Of a DNA stretch of 64,000 nucleotides, positions 48,904 through 61,198 are shown piece after piece (the first letter of the stretch is position 1; the number at the start of each line of letters is the position of its first letter). The notes below the pieces were generated by a model. The model worked only from the letters and a program-made list of their open reading frames with translations, made no database searches and had not been told where the DNA came from. A program made the translations under genes and the position numbers. The DNA comes from Psilocybe azurescens (lineage: Eukaryota; Basidiomycota; Agaricomycetes; Agaricales; Agrocybaceae): assembly GCA_023853785.1 (NCBI GenBank), contig JAJIRX010000557.1:682001-746000 (forward strand), read 5' to 3'.

Positions 48904-49513
48904 GCTCTTACTTACACATTATAGGATATTCGATCTCTGTTCGAGTACATGGACTTTAATATAGATCATTCATTTTGCACTTCGTTATGGACATTCACTT
49001 CTTTATTTCACACTCTCCAATAGCAGTCACCATATCATCTTAGAGCATACAGACTATACATAGTAAGAAGCGCTTTCTGCACTACGATGATTCTCTTAGT
49101 CTCTCGAATATCAACGCCGAAAGTAAAGTAAGCTGGATTTCCTCTGTTACAAGAACGAAACACGGCCGAAAAGATCGCTTTTGTAAACGACGGTTCTTCG
49201 TCCTTCAATTTCTCAAATCGCGCTACGACTGCATCCTAAGCGCCAGAACGCATGGAAAAAGTGGCTGAACATGTTCACGCATTCGTCTTTTCTTTCCCGA
49301 CCGAATGCTGTGGCCGAAATATTTTGGTAGCTCCCGAGAATATCTTGCCGATGACACTCTGACCTACATGAGGGCGGTAATCAGAATGAATCATTACAAC
49401 ATATATATCCTGGTTGCACCTTTTCGTTGTTGTTTTTCTCGATGGTAGCGAAGCATAGCTGCATGTGCCTGGCTTTGCTGCACCAGTGGCTTGTGCAGGT
49501 ATAGAATTAGCGC
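48904..49513. other. Convergent intergenic region
   Basis: About 610 bases between EFR3 and the small secreted protein gene. A minus ORF of 80 aa (49275-49517) abuts the secreted-protein stop and could be an additional 3' exon, but its sequence shows no family signal. Otherwise nothing is seen. Confidence 0.4.
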
Positions 49514-49843
49514 TCAAACGTCATTACACTTGATGGTCCAACCACATACTCCATGACCTAACGTCTTGGGCGAGGGGCGTTTTGGCTTCTCTTTGTGCGC
49601 GGTCTTTCCTGTTCGGCACCACAGTTAAGACAAGAACAATAACCCGTGCAATGTGACGTTACCTGAAGCAGTACCTAAAGCAACATTTCTTGACGCCCTA
49701 TGGGTCTTCGCGACTTCCTCTCTATTTCTTAATTGAATTGTCTTAGGAGCCTTCGAGTTTTGTTCGTCCCTCGTAGTCTCGATAGGCACGGCCACAATTT
49801 GAAGAGCCCATACGCATAGGATAACGACACTATAGAGACGCAT
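49514..49843 (-). CDS. Small secreted protein, unknown
   Basis: A short gene starting at 49843. MRLYSVVILCVWALQIVAVP is a good signal peptide with likely cleavage after VAVP or nearby. The mature part is hydrophilic (TTRDEQNSKAPKTIQLRNRE, EVAKTHRASRNVALGTAS). A donor GTAACG, a branch point CTTAAC and the acceptor GAACAG remove about 53 nt. The second exon then reads GKTAHKEKPKRPSPKTL and ends HGVCGWTIKCNDV at 49514. The total is about 91 aa with only two late cysteines and a KR pair that a Kex2-type protease could cut, releasing a C-terminal peptide of about 20 aa. I do not recognise a family. Second exon less certain than the first. Confidence 0.45.
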
Positions 49844-50760
49844 CTGTAACGGGAAAAAAACAATAAGATAATGTTTAATTAGAGAGTCATAACTTCATAC
49901 TATGTGATTATGATGAATGAAGGGAAGATTGTGCAGAACAACGCGTTCGACAAGTATATAGCAGAGTCCAGCTCAACTACAAGTATTGGGAGAATTGTAT
50001 GGAGGGTTTTTATAGGCAATGCTGTGCGCACTATCACCTTTAGTCCGGATACTCGTGCGAAGCGATCAGTACATCTTTGTGGTTGATGGAAGGCGGTGTG
50101 CTATTATGAATGGACGTGACATGCGTTATAGCACGGTGGTCATTATAAATGATATTGGCACCACTGCCAACCACACAGCGCCTATACTTGAAAAATGGAA
50201 ACCTGAAGCGGTGTGTGTATGTGTGGAGCCCGAAGTGTGCTTTGATCTTTGGTTAGGAGCCATCTTGCTCGGCGAGTCCTACTATAAACGAAAGCTGTTT
50301 TCTTATTTGAATGACTGCCACTAGGTTCAGTTTATCAGTTAGGGGCAGGGTTCAAACTTTGCTTGTTTCATGTTGAGTACGTACCTTCCTGCCGCCCATA
50401 CTACTATGATCACTGAAAGCAAACATAATTACGAACAAAATGATGATTAAAGATAGCATTGATCACATTTATCATGAAAGTAGTGATAGGTCTTGAGAGA
50501 TTTCATTTGCAGTGATATTCCATTAGAATGGTTTCAGTCAAAGCAAGCAGTGCTGTCCAGTGCCGGACTTAATGGCGGCCGTTTCCGTCCAGGTACAACT
50601 TCCTCCGATGTCATCATGATCATGTTCAACATCGTTGCTGCTGAACTTTTTCAGCCACTTCGAAATCGTAGACAATGTTATACAATATTTATTGAACGCT
50701 ACTCTCCTCATTCAAGACCTCGAACCTCATCAACTGTCGTGACGGCCCTTTCCTATTGTA
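49844..50760. other. Divergent intergenic region, no gene seen
   Basis: About 915 bases between the secreted protein gene and the OYE gene. Plus ORFs of 101 and 92 aa (50019-50324, 50493-50771) have no recognisable features, and the second overlaps the OYE start in another frame. Confidence 0.5.
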
Positions 50761-52515
50761 ATGTCGCCTGAACAGAACCTCTCTTTGGCATCTGAAAAGA
50801 ATCAGCAAGAGGGGCCCGCAATCTTTCAGCCTATAACACTCCCATGTGGTCAGCTTGTTCAAAACCGGCTTGTCAAGGTAATTTCTCAGCTCTAAATCCG
50901 TTGTTCATATATCAATGATATCTTAGGTCGCAATGTATGAGCATCTTGCTTCCTTTCTCGGGGTCCTCCTAACGAACATCACCTTCGCCTCTATTCTGAA
51001 TGGGCTAAACACGATTGGGGAATAGTCGTAACTGGAAATATTCAGATATTTGAAGATCACTTGACTCTAGGGAGAGATATTGTTCTCCCAAGGTCCCGCC
51101 TCTCCGAAGAAGACCTGCAACCATTTCGAAACTTGGCTGATTCCATCCATGGTCTCCCGCAGCGGCGTCGGAACAAGCACACCTGTGCCCAATAAAACTC
51201 TTGCCATCATGCAGTTGAACCACCCTGGTCGGCAGTCAAGTAACTTCATAGGTGGCCGTCCTCCTTTTCGAGCACCATTAGCTCCGAGCGCCATTCCCCT
51301 TGGCTCAGGTAGTAGTTCTTCTTTTGCCTCAGCACTCGTACACTCGGTGATGTTCCAGATCCCAAAGGAAATGGCAGAGTCGGATATCGGTGCTGTAGTA
51401 GAAGGCTTCGTCGGAGGCGCCATATTGGCTCAGAAGGCTGGATTTGACGGCATTCAACTACATGCTGCTCATGGTTGTAGGTCTCTTCCGCTGCAGTGCG
51501 CATGATTTTCACTCAACAACTTGAACTTTTAGATCTTCTTTCTCAATTTCTCTCTAGCAAGGTAAGAATGCACAGAGATATGTAGCCCTTGAAACTAACG
51601 GTCAATGACAAGTCGAATGCCAGGACCGACCAATACTCTGTGGATAATGCCCTCGACATGTTCCATCGCATTGTCAAGCAGATCCGCCAGTCTACTGAAG
51701 ACATTTTTGTCATATCCATCAAGCTGAATGCCTCTGACTACATTCACACAGAATCATCAAAGGCCGAGTCGTTAAGTGAAGCTGAGAAACTAGCCCTAAA
51801 GCACCTTATCACTATTGCGGACTGGGGGTTGGTAGACATCATTGAAATAAGCGGTGGAGATTACGAAAAGCCAGGTTTATTCTTTCATCTGCAAATTCTT
51901 TAACCGTGGTGCTGAGTTTCTTCGCGGTATAGACTTCATGACATCCCAAAATTGTTCGAAACCTCCACGTCAAGCATTTTTTCCCATTTTTCACATCAAT
52001 GCCTGCAAATGCTTCATTCACGGGCGGGGCCAGTCCCTCTCATCTTACTAACAGGAGGGCTTCGCACGCCAGGCCTGCTCTGTTCCGCACTTGCCTGCAG
52101 ACATGCCGACCTACTTGGAATTGGTCGAGGATCTGTTGTTTGCCCGGATCTTCCTTCTGTTCTTCGCGAACGTCTACAAGATTCACGCCGATGGGATGAT
52201 GTTCCTTTCCAACCAGAGCCTTATTTAAACATGCCTTGGATAATTGCATATCCGCCATTTAGTTGGATTTGGAATGCCATCGGCAAAGTTAACTTAATCG
52301 GTGCTGGAGTTACAATGGCGTGGTATATCATTGCAATGAGGCAGCTCGCTGACTCTGTGGTCTCCGGAGAAAGGTTCAAGCCCAACTATCATCTTGGGGG
52401 TTTGCAATCAATTTTCTGTATGTGGGCATGGAGGACAGATGGAACCAAACCAGGGTTTCAACTGATAGTTTCTTGTTTTTTGGTGCTCTTATTGGCAGTG
52501 TGCTTGTACAGATAA
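50761..52515 (+). CDS. Old-yellow-enzyme-type flavin oxidoreductase
   Basis: FMN-dependent NADH:flavin oxidoreductase of the OYE/NADH oxidase barrel family; probably reduces activated alkenes. From ATG 50761: GPAIFQPITLPCGQLVQNRL, VAMYEHLASFLGGPPNEHHL, LYSEWAKHDWGIVVTGNIQI, ALAIMQLNHPGRQ-type LAIMQLNHPGRQSS, QKAGFDGIQLHAAH, LLSQFLSSK, DWGLVDIIEISGGDYEKP, DFMTSQN, LILLTGGLRTPGLL and HADLLGIGRGSVVCPDL. These are the flavin-binding and active-site strands. The C-terminus adds WAYPPF-like IIAYPPFSWIWNAIGKVNLI and a final hydrophobic tail, FQLIVSCFLVLLLAVCLYR, perhaps a membrane anchor. Three one-base faults are needed: G4 for G5 (50960-50963), CCC for CC (51156-51158) and T6 for T7 (51976-51981). 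Confidence 0.82.
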
Positions 52516-52585
52516 GCAGGTGTTTGCGGTAGACGTGGATATAAAGTGGTCACAGCCTTGGTATATTGGTAGACAGTTTGTTACT

Positions 52586-54717
52586 TCAGAACGTTGCTAT
52601 CTCGCTAGCAACCTTGAATTCAGCGGCGGTCTTCGCTTTCACTTCCTCCAATGTTACTCCCTCCGCAATGTCGGTCAGAATCATTTCTCCAGCAGCCCGA
52701 TCCACTTCGAATACAGCAAGCTCGGTTATAATGGTGCTCACTGCGCGTGCGCCTGTAAGAGGAAGTGAACACTTGTCGAGAACTTTTGATTTCCCATTCT
52801 TTGAGCAATGTTCCATAACAACGATGACTTTCGTTTTGTCGGGATTAGAGACGAGGTCCATAGCTCCGCCAATGCCTGCGATCCCGATAGATGAATTTGG
52901 GACTGAAGATGACAACTTGAATGATATTCCTACCTCTGAGCAGTTTACCGGGTATCATGAAGTTGGCAATATCGCCTGCTTTAGAGACTTCCATAGCCTG
53001 AAGAATTTTTTTAGCTTAACCCAGGAGAAGAATATATTCGAGTCACGTACGCCGAGGATCGCAACGTCGACATGTCCGCCACGGATCATCGCAAATGATT
53101 CACTGGAGTCTAGATTTTGTTTATTACTACTAAACCCTAAGGGTTGAATAGGCGTCATACCAAAGATGGAGGCTCCCGGAAGGAGAGTGACGGTTTCTTT
53201 GCCAGCATTGATGAGATCACTTGAAGATAAAAAGTGAAGTTCAATCCGAGATGGTCAGCAAAATGAATAGCAAGGAACGTACGCATCCAGTTGCTTTTTT
53301 GTGGGATATGGACCCATACCCAAAATGCCGTTTTCACTCTGTAACCAAACTTTTACACCTGGCTCGAGATACTCTGGGACAAGGGTCGGCATTCCAATTC
53401 CAAGGTTAACATAAAATCCATCTTTAATCTCTTTGGCAGCTCGCTTAGCAATTCGATGACGCTGTGCAATAGCAGCAGCTTTCTCAGGTGGGATTGACTT
53501 GTCGCTTTCGCTTTCGTCTTTCTCTTTGGCCATTGTGAATATTTCAATACGCTTTTCTGTTGTCGCTGGTACTATGCGGTCGACATAGATGCCTGGGACG
53601 TGGATTGCATTCGGTGAGATGCTGCCAGTTGGAACGATGTTCTCGGCCTGAGGATTTGATGTTAAAACGAGTCTGGTGCAAAGGGTATGACATTTACCTC
53701 GACAATGGTCAACTTCGCATTTTTTGCCATGACCGTGCTGAAGTTTTGAGACGCATACCTTTTGTTGCCATGAGTCAATATTCGATCATTCAATTTGTGC
53801 GACTACTTACCGGAAGACACAATTACCAACTTCGTCAACCTTCCAAGCATGAATAAAAGCAACATCTCCAGAGAGAGCTGTCTCCAAGACATATCTCTTG
53901 CCATCTATTTCCCTGGCTTCTTTCGGGATCCCAGGAATAGCGATGCCGTTTGCTGCTCCGCCTTGGTTGTACCGCTGAGGTATTGTGCCTTCCTCAATAG
54001 CAGTTGATGCCCCTGTGGGAGTGAAGAAGCCCGGAATCCCGGCTGCGTGAGCACGTAGACGTTCTGCGAGGGTGCCTTGCGGCACAAGCTCCAACGTGAT
54101 CTTCCCCGACAAGTACCGACTTTCGAAGTTCTTGTTGCTGCGTACTATTTTAGCAACGGAACAAAGTATGGAGTGGGGCACGACTGTACCTCCCAGGGTA
54201 CGACGCGATGACTTTACTGAGCTGATTGGTATTCAACAGCTTGTCTGAACAAACAAAGTTGAAAGAGAAGTTGGCATATAAGTGCTAGGATACCCACCCA
54301 GTCCAGAATCACTCCCGCCAGCATTATTTGAGACCCCTGTAAGATCGCTGACATCTTTTCGTTTCGCTATCGCGCCAAGAAGAGTGTCTAGAGACTTGTG
54401 CGATGAGCTGAACTGAATTTAGATCAGCGGATATCTCGTTGACCTGGTATACCAGCCAAACCAAATCCTACAGAAATGCGTTCTCTCAGTATTAGAGATA
54501 TCCCAGTATTTCTCTACGCACCACCACATAGAATAACAGAACCTGACTTGATGTCTTTGACTGCTTCATCTGCGGAATCCCATACCTTTGACTTGTTCGG
54601 GATAGGTATGTCGGTGGGTATGCTGTATTGTCTCCTGTGAACAGCGACCAACGTCGTAAGCTGCAAAGAAGGTAAGATGGAAGCCCTTGTCCGGTAAGCT
54701 TGGGTGAGTCTGAGCAT
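52586..54717 (-). CDS. OXCT1: Succinyl-CoA:3-ketoacid CoA transferase
   Basis: Mitochondrial SCOT, moving CoA from succinyl-CoA to acetoacetate (ketone-body use), or an acetate:succinyl-CoA relative. From ATG 54717 a typical matrix leader [20 protein letters not shown] precedes [137 protein letters not shown] (with the glutamate that forms the CoA thioester), [20 protein letters not shown] and [20 protein letters not shown]. The frame ends at 52586. Alpha- and beta-type halves are fused, as in animals. I needed no frameshift. Divergent from SLH1, convergent with the OYE gene. Confidence 0.93.
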
Positions 54718-55109
54718 TGTTCCTGAGATCCGAGAGAGATGAGTGCTGCCTCCCTACTCTTGTCTTATTGGAAGCCGGCAAGCGGTTCTAGGTGAAATGG
54801 GGAGAGGAGATACGAGACACTCTGAGGATTAATGGGTCGATACGTGAGAACATAAATCGTAAGCGGGGAGGACAAGGCATGGCGTTGATATCTTTGAGAC
54901 GGCAGTGGGAAGCACACGGTGCACCATAATCACCTTGTGAATATCTGTCTCTAATAATACGATCACAGCCCTGTAACAACCCCCTTCCGACTCTATTTCT
55001 TCCGCACTCTCGTCATTCTGTAATACTTTCGGAACCGGGATCATATTCCGTTCGATTTTCTCTGCGGTGATCACTTGCTTAACTAGAGGTCTACACAAGA
55101 ACCTATTCA
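54718..55109. other. Divergent promoter SCOT/SLH1
   Basis: A 392-bp spacer between head-to-head genes. A minus ORF of 111 aa crosses it and runs into the helicase exon; it has no family signal. No clear motif is seen. Confidence 0.5.
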
Positions 55110-58100
55110 ATGGCAAACTTTTTGGCACATTTTGACGTCTTACTCGGTGCGTCCGATAGTACACAACCTAAAGATGCTACCAGTCCTTGGACAAGGTCGG
55201 TAACACACTTAATGGACTTACCTGTTGATGATCTTATCTTAAAACTAGGGTTTCGACTGCATTGAAAGGTAAAGATGACCGGGGCTTTCTTGAAGATGAT
55301 GCCCTTTGGAATGAGCGCGATCATGAGAAGGATGACTCCGTTTTGGATCTTTATCGCCACGATGTCCAAGGGTCATTGACACAGAACCCTTCTCTACTTT
55401 CTGCATTGTACAGGTGAGTCTCTCGACGATCAGTCAATCCTTTGAGATTTACAGCTCATCTGCAGAAAAGTTGATGCAGACCACATCGCCCAATCATTAC
55501 TGCCAATATTATCTTCGCATCGAACGAATGATGAAATATCTGGCGAGCTTGCAGAATTATTAGGATATGACGAAATTGAGTTGGTAATGCAAATACTTGA
55601 CCATCGGCCGTCAGTTATCGAGCAGGTATGGATACTTGTATTTTCTGATTATGCAGACATTTACTTTGGAGCAAGCTCAATGACAGTGTAGCTCCTCCAA
55701 AACACGGTGTTGCTGTTGTGCAAGGCAAACAATCGAGACGTAAGCTCTTCAACATCTCCGATACGTCTTCCATCCAATTGACATCCAACCACAGATGATC
55801 CCCACTCGTTTTCGAAAGACAGCGTTCGTCAGCGAATGCAGGAACAGTTGGATGCGAATGCAGCTCGTCCTTTGTACAGTGATGTGGAGGTACAAATCTG
55901 GACACTCCGAAATGTAACCGCTCTAAACATCTTCTGTCGATATTCTAGCAAGCTGCTCCCGAAGCTCTTCCTCATGTCTATACATCCAGCAGTGTGGCGC
56001 AAGGGAACGTAGTGTCCCAGTTTGGATCCAAGTATATGTTACCTCTTGGTACATCAAGGCAGACCTACGAAGTGATTAAACAGCTGTTCTGGAAGTTCTA
56101 TATTGAATCGGTTTATAGGAATATGAAGAGGTCATTATACCACCAGCTAAACCAGTACCTCCCATGTCATCAGAACGTCTCATTTCTATTTCCGAGCTTG
56201 AGAGTATAGTTAAAGGGAGCTTCACGGTTCGGCACTGTTACGTCTTCCTTGAGGTTGTACGACTTACCTTCAGTAATTCACAGGGCTATTCAGCTCTGAA
56301 CCGAATACAGTCCATTGTATATCCGACGGCATTTGGTTCCAACGAAAATATGCTTATATGTGGTGTGTGATATATCCTCAATATGCACCATATAGTAGCG
56401 CTGAAATCATGAAAAGCACCCACTGGCGCAGTCAGTATTTTCAGACCTTTTCAGGCATGGTTGTTGAGTCTGGTCCTAGGGAAAAACTGATGTCGCGATG
56501 TTGACGATTCTACGAGTGATTGATCAACATCGACTTCAAAACAAATCCTCAAGTAACGTACCCATCCCTCAAACGGTAGACCGGGATGCATTCAAAATCA
56601 TCTATGTGTCAGTTATTTTCCATCGAGAAGAATTGTATGCAGTCAAACTGAAGTCAACGTAGGGCACCTATGAAAGCACTCGCTTCAGAAATTGTCCGGA
56701 AACTTGGAAAACGGCTAGCATGGCTCTCTATAGAAGTCCGGGAACTAACTGGTACATATTCTCCCATTCATTCCTACTCTATCCTTATTCTTTACAGGCG
56801 ATATGCAATTGACAAGAGCGGAGATCGCCCGGACACAGGTCATTGTAACAACACCAGAAAAATGGGACGTCGTCACAAGGAAGCCTACAGGAGAAGGAGA
56901 AATTGCATCTGTCCGTACAGAGATATTTGTTTTTGGTGGTCGTATCTCATACGTCAGTTGTAGAGCTTGAAGCTTTTGATCATCGACGAGGTACATCTGT
57001 TAAATGAGGAAAGAGGAGCGGTGATAGAAACAATTGTTGCGAGGACTTTGCGTCAGGTATTGATTGCAAATACGACTTCCTTTATTTAATGATATACTCA
57101 CAAATTTTCAGGTAGAGTCTAGTCAATCGATGATTCGAATTGTTGGCTTGAGTGCCACCCTTCCGAATTACAAGGACGTCGCGGAATTTCTAAGGTAGTT
57201 TATGTGCCTGTATGCTTGCAATATCCTGAAAATGACCGTTTTTCAGCGTTTCGCCACAAAAAGGCCTTTTCTACTTCGACTCTTCATTTAGGCCAGTCCC
57301 ACTGGAACAACATTTCTTGGGTATCAAGGGCAAAGCCGGAAGTGCACTATCCCGCAAGAATCTTGACATCGTCACCTTCCAAAAGTTTCAGACCTAGTAG
57401 CCGAAGGCCATCAGGTCATGGTTTTTGTTCACGCGCGTAAAGAAACTGTCAAAGCAGCGACAAGTCTGCGCGAGATGTCGGTTTTAGAGGGAAATATAGA
57501 ACACTTCACATGTGAAGACCATCCTCAGTTTAGTTTTTTCCGGCAGAAAATTGGAGAGTCGCGCAACAAAGAGATGAAGCAGCTATTCGATAATGGCTTT
57601 GGAATTCATCATGCAGGCATGCTTCGATCGGACCGAAATATGATGGAAAGAATGTTCGAAGCAAAAGCTATCAAGGTCAGTATTATCCTAGGCACCGAAT
57701 CTTATTACTAACTGCCGCATATTTTGAAAGGTCCTTTGCTGTACGGCGACGTTGGCATGGGGTGTCAATTTACCAGCACACGCGGGTACGTTCCTCGTCT
57801 TTTGATAATATATTGTGCTAATTACTTTCGTATAGTCATCATCAAGGGGACCCAAGTGTACGATAGTGGAAAAGGAAAGTTTGTTGATTTATCTGTACTT
57901 GACGTACTGCAGGTCTTCGGCCGTGCGGGAAGACCGGGGATGGAAACCAGTGGAGAGGGCTATATCTGCACAACTGAGGACAAACTGACACATTATCTGG
58001 ACGCTGTCACATCCCAGGTGAAATTTTGTATGCTCCTTTTATGCGAACTCTGGTACTAACACATTTTCGTATCTTAGATTCCTATTGAATCACAGTATGT

Positions 58101-61075
58101 GAGCCGTTTACATCTCGATTTATCTGCTGACAATGTTGTCTAGGTTCCAGGCTGGTCTAATGGACGCACTCAACGCAGAAATCGCGCTGGGTACTGTAGC
58201 AAACCGTCGTGACGCAGTTCAATGGCTAGGGTACACATATCTTTTCGTCAGAATGCGCATGAACCCTTTCATATACGGCACGTTCTGTGAAGTCAGCCTT
58301 GTCGAAAATTATTGATTCAATTAATTACCTTAGGCATCCCTCGTGAATTTATTGAAGACGATCCTCAGCTGGGTGCCAAACGAAATGAGCTGATCGCGAT
58401 TGCAGCCAAGAAACTCGCCGAGACAAAAATGATCACATACGACGTTCAGCAAAATCAATTCCAAATCACAGATCTAGGAAGAATAGCGGCGAAATATTAT
58501 ATTCGCTATACTTCTATTGAAATATTCAACAAAGAGTTTCGACCAAAAATGTCGGAGGCAGATGTCCTCGCAATGCTTAGCATGAGTACAGAAGTGAGGA
58601 AACTTATCGCTGACCATTGCCTATGAATGACCAATAATTTCATTCCAGTTTGATCAAATCCAAGTCAGAGAATCGGAGGTCAAAGAACTAGAAGAAATTA
58701 TAGAGCGAATTCCGTGCGAGGTTAAGGTATTTATTACTGATAATTTATTATATCTCGAGGGTCTCAATGTTTGATCAGGGCGGTACAGACACCAGTGCAG
58801 GAAAGGTCAATATTCTGTTGCAGGGCTACATCTCCAGAGAAATGGTGGAAGACTTTGCTCTGGTTTCCGACATGGCTTACGTCGCTCAAAATGGCGGACG
58901 GATCGTGCGTGCTCTTCTCGAAATAGCTATCAGCAAAAAATGGGCCAATGTCACCTCCGTCCTTATGGCTATGAGTAAAGCAATCGAAGCAAGATTGTGG
59001 TCATTTGACCATCCACTCCGACAGTTTCATCTCAAGCCAGAGACTATATTCTCACTAGAAAAATGGGCAGATGACCTATCTGTATCTGACATAACAAACC
59101 AGGACGCCAACAGTCTCGGACAAATGGTTCACCTAAATGAAACACACGGATTGGCGATCCTTAACGCCGCCAAACAGTTCCCTACTATCCATATCACCTA
59201 CACCCTGCGCCCCATCACATCGGAGGTCCTCAAAATCTCCCTAGGTTTGACTCGTGCATTCGAATGGAACAGCAAAGTTCACGGCACGAGTGAACCGTTC
59301 TGGATTTGGATAGAGGAAGAAGATGGGACAAACATTTCACAACTATCCCATACCGTTTTCCATTCAACAACCGATTTTCTAGAACTGGATTTCTTCATCT
59401 CTATTCCAAATGGACAACTACCTCAACATGTCACCATACGTTCAATTTCAGATCGTTGGGTTGGTGCTGAAGACACGGTCATAATAACATTTGACTCTTT
59501 GATAATGCCTCCTGCTTCTCAACCCCACACCCCAGTCCTCAATCTTCCTTTCTTAATGATCGATGAAATACAACCATCATTCTTCAAAGACGTCATTCCT
59601 CGACGGCTCCATACACTTAATATCCTGCAGACACAATCATATTGGAACTTCATCTATAACAAACGCAACACTTTATTCTGCGCCCCTGCCGGAAGTGGTA
59701 AATCTACTCTTGCCAGGATGGCCGTGTGGTGCGTTCGCTCCGTTGAACCGATATTAATCGTACTGACCCCTTTGCAAGGAATACTATACTGAAGTCAATT
59801 GACGGGTGGATCCTCGTAGTGACTCCGACAAAAATAGCTGCGATGGATATGGTCACCGAATTCCGCCCTGGATCCAACTCAAACGGAATCCTTCTAGAAT
59901 ACGGTGGAGACACAAAACGTCTTTTCTCTCCTCCGAAGTCTCGCACTATTCGCGTGGCGACTGCAGACCAACTCATTCATGCCTTTTCGGCCAAAGTACA
60001 TCTGACCAACCTTGCTGGCCTTGAACTGGTTGTTTGTGACGCACTCGAACAGCTCAATCCTGCATATGAATTTGCCGTCTCGGTGCTGCGGCTTGCGGCC
60101 CAGTCATCACCGGCACGGTTTATTGGGCTTTCGTCTTCTATCAATGACGCATCCGATCTGGCGAAGTGGCTAAGCGTCGATAGCACAGCGATACACAGCT
60201 TCCGTCCCCAAGATCGTGATCAATCTTTAATCACGTCCCGACAAACATTTTCGATACCATATTCAGCATCTCTCTTCAAAGCAATGGCAAAACCAGCTCA
60301 CCGTGCTATTCAAGAAGCTCCTTCAGGTTCTTTGGCTATTGTTTTTGTTCCATCCCGTGGGCAGTGCCGATCCATCGCGTTAGATCTTATCACAAGGTGC
60401 ACACTGGAGATGGAGACGGGTAGAGGATATATCCCCGACGTCATCGCGGACGATTTGGTGGGTGATTATTGCGCCAGGCTCCAAGACACAAGCCTCCTAG
60501 ATTTCGTCCTCAAGGGCGTTGGTTTCTTCCACCAAGGCATCCAGAAACACGATCGTAATCTGATACTGGAAATGTTCGCAGAAGGAATCATACGTGTCCT
60601 CGTTGTTCCCAAAGATTCATGTTGGAGTCTCCCGGCAAGAGCGGCTGTGGTGGTTGTAATGGGGACGCAGTACGTCCATGTTGAAGAGGAAGGCTCACTG
60701 CGCCAGATTCGTGACTATAGTCTTACGGAGGTCGTGAGAATGCAAAGTCGGGCTATTCAAGAATCAGGTACAGGCCATTTCCATTTGTTTTGCCAGGCCG
60801 ATGCTTTGGAAACCTATTCGCGTTTCCTCGACGAGGGACTTCCTTTGGAATCCGAGCTTGCGGAAAGCAACACTCTTCGAAATTGGGTCAAGTCAATTCA
60901 GCCGCATTCAACCAACGCTGACAAGCAGCAAATCATTGACGCGTTGTCCTTCACTTTCTTGGCGCAAAGAGTTATCAGTAATCCATCCTACTACGGCTTT
61001 ACGGGCTCGGACCGCGACGCCAATCTGTCTGCTATCGTGGATCATGTTGTAGACGACATATACGCGAAGAAATAA
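55110..61075 (+). CDS. SLH1: Slh1/ASCC3-type Ski2-like RNA helicase
   Basis: Large double-cassette Ski2-like helicase resembling Slh1/ASCC3 (ribosome-quality-control trigger complex, splits collided ribosomes). The region before the first motor reads [33 protein letters not shown]. Cassette 1 is intact: [67 protein letters not shown] and [12 protein letters not shown], then a Sec63-type block ([16 protein letters not shown]). In cassette 2 the P-loop survives as APAGSGKST, but motif II is VCDALEQL and motif III SSSIND. The protein stops soon after NPSYYGFT (61075), without the second Sec63 domain expected in this family. A missing G at 57385 ([12 protein letters not shown]) breaks the frame. 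Confidence 0.85.
56417..56430 (+). other. 14-nt microexon with Walker A core
   Basis: The exon CACCCACTGGCGCA is flanked by an intron ending GAAAAG (56363-56416) and one starting GTCAGT (56431-56479). It supplies the second and third bases of an Ala codon and then Pro-Thr-Gly-Ala of the helicase P-loop APTGAGKT. Without it cassette 1 has no nucleotide-binding site and the frame is lost. Confidence 0.8.
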
Positions 61076-61198
61076 ATTATACAACGGTTCTTCTAATACA
61101 TACACCTACACCTACATCTTCTTTTGACATCTAGCCTTGTGAGCCCCCCTCTCCTATGAGGCTAAGTTCTTTCATAACACCACCATGAGACCATCACT

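Noticed and set aside
50019..50324. 101-aa plus ORF
   Set aside because: No family signal, no conserved splice sites and a non-ordered composition.
55110..61075. Brr2 (U5 snRNP helicase) identity
   Set aside because: The pre-cassette blocks ([22 protein letters not shown]) and the shortened end fit Slh1/ASCC3 better than Brr2.
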